The notes under the pieces were generated by a model. It was not told where the DNA came from. It made no database searches and was given only the letters and a program-made list of their open reading frames with translations. Positions 15,629 to 15,721 of a stretch of 15,721 nucleotides of DNA are shown in pieces (position 1 is the first letter of the stretch; each line of letters begins with the position of its first letter). A program made the position numbers and the translations under genes. Source of the stretch: UBA1715 sp045599365 (lineage in GTDB: Bacteria > Bacteroidota > Bacteroidia > Bacteroidales > UBA1715); NCBI GenBank assembly GCA_045599365.1, contig JAZRVS010000186.1, positions 1 to 15,721 of the forward strand. The letters run 5' to 3'.

Positions 15629-15709
15629 ATGACACGAACATTCAATATAGATAAATCCAACTGGAAGAAATACAAAACAACAATAGCAACAACGGCGGTG
15701 ACGAAGTAA
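15629..15709 (+). pseudogene. Truncated 26-codon reading frame, chimeric with dnaK tail sequence
   Basis: An ATG in the expected position after leader copy B opens MTRTFNIDKSNWKKYK. Type I restriction specificity subunits in Bacteroidota often begin with a similar W-K-x-Y/F-K segment followed by L/F-G-D/E, so a truncated hsdS start is possible but weakly supported. From about 15673 the DNA turns into dnaK-tail-like sequence, and the frame, now shifted relative to dnaK, ends at TAA 15707-15709. It could be a remnant left by recombination, an assembly chimera, or a chance short frame. Confidence 0.3.
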
Positions 15710-15721
15710 CTGACGTTGACT
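15688..15721 (+). repeat. dnaK 3'-end direct repeat, copy 2
   Basis: These 34 nt are identical to 14172-14205, running to the last base of the window. In the dnaK frame this copy reads Q-N-N-N-S-N-N-G-G-D-E-V-T-D-V-D from 15673. The upstream bases also resemble the Asn-rich DnaK linker, but with an altered linker (N-N-N-S-N-N instead of N-N-N-N). It looks like the tail of a slightly different dnaK allele rather than a perfect copy. Confidence 0.93.

Overview
The window is a conserved chromosomal block of a Bacteroidota bacterium, most likely Bacteroidales. The evidence is the order tuf - tRNA-Trp - secE - nusG - rplK - rplA - rplJ - rplL - rpoB - rpoC, A-rich start contexts without clear Shine-Dalgarno sequences, a TAnnTTTG-type -7 element before the last gene, and the sequence character of the proteins. 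The genus cannot be read from the sequence. All genes are on the + strand.

Region 1 (1-12107) is translation and transcription machinery: the C-terminal two thirds of EF-Tu, tRNA-Trp(CCA), SecE, NusG, ribosomal proteins L11, L1, L10 and L7/L12, and the RNA polymerase beta and beta' subunits. All frames are intact. Gaps within the block are 11-50 nt, except rplL-rpoB (99 nt), which holds a strong hairpin. A perfect 14-bp hairpin with a T-tract closes the block after rpoC.

Region 2 (12108-14280) is a separate dnaK unit. It has a 207-nt upstream region containing an inverted repeat and ends in a GAAA-tetraloop terminator. DnaK is complete but has an unusual phosphate-2 motif (D-C-G-G-G-T-H-D).

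Region 3 (14281-15721) looks like accessory DNA. It contains one DUF1016/YhcG-type PDDEXK nuclease with its own promoter-like leader. A diverged copy of that leader follows the gene and precedes a second start codon. The second reading frame opens MTRTFNIDKSNWKKYK, weakly reminiscent of type I restriction specificity (HsdS) subunits. It then runs into a 34-nt exact copy of the dnaK 3' end and stops. The order is dnaK tail / leader / nuclease gene / leader / dnaK tail, with both repeat pairs in direct orientation. This suggests either a small insertion or recombination event at the dnaK 3' end or a chimeric assembly at the end of the sequence. The nuclease gene also carries two near-identical, in-frame palindromic 29-nt repeats between its two domains.

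The first 14 kb is otherwise ordinary. The part worth following up is the last 1.5 kb.
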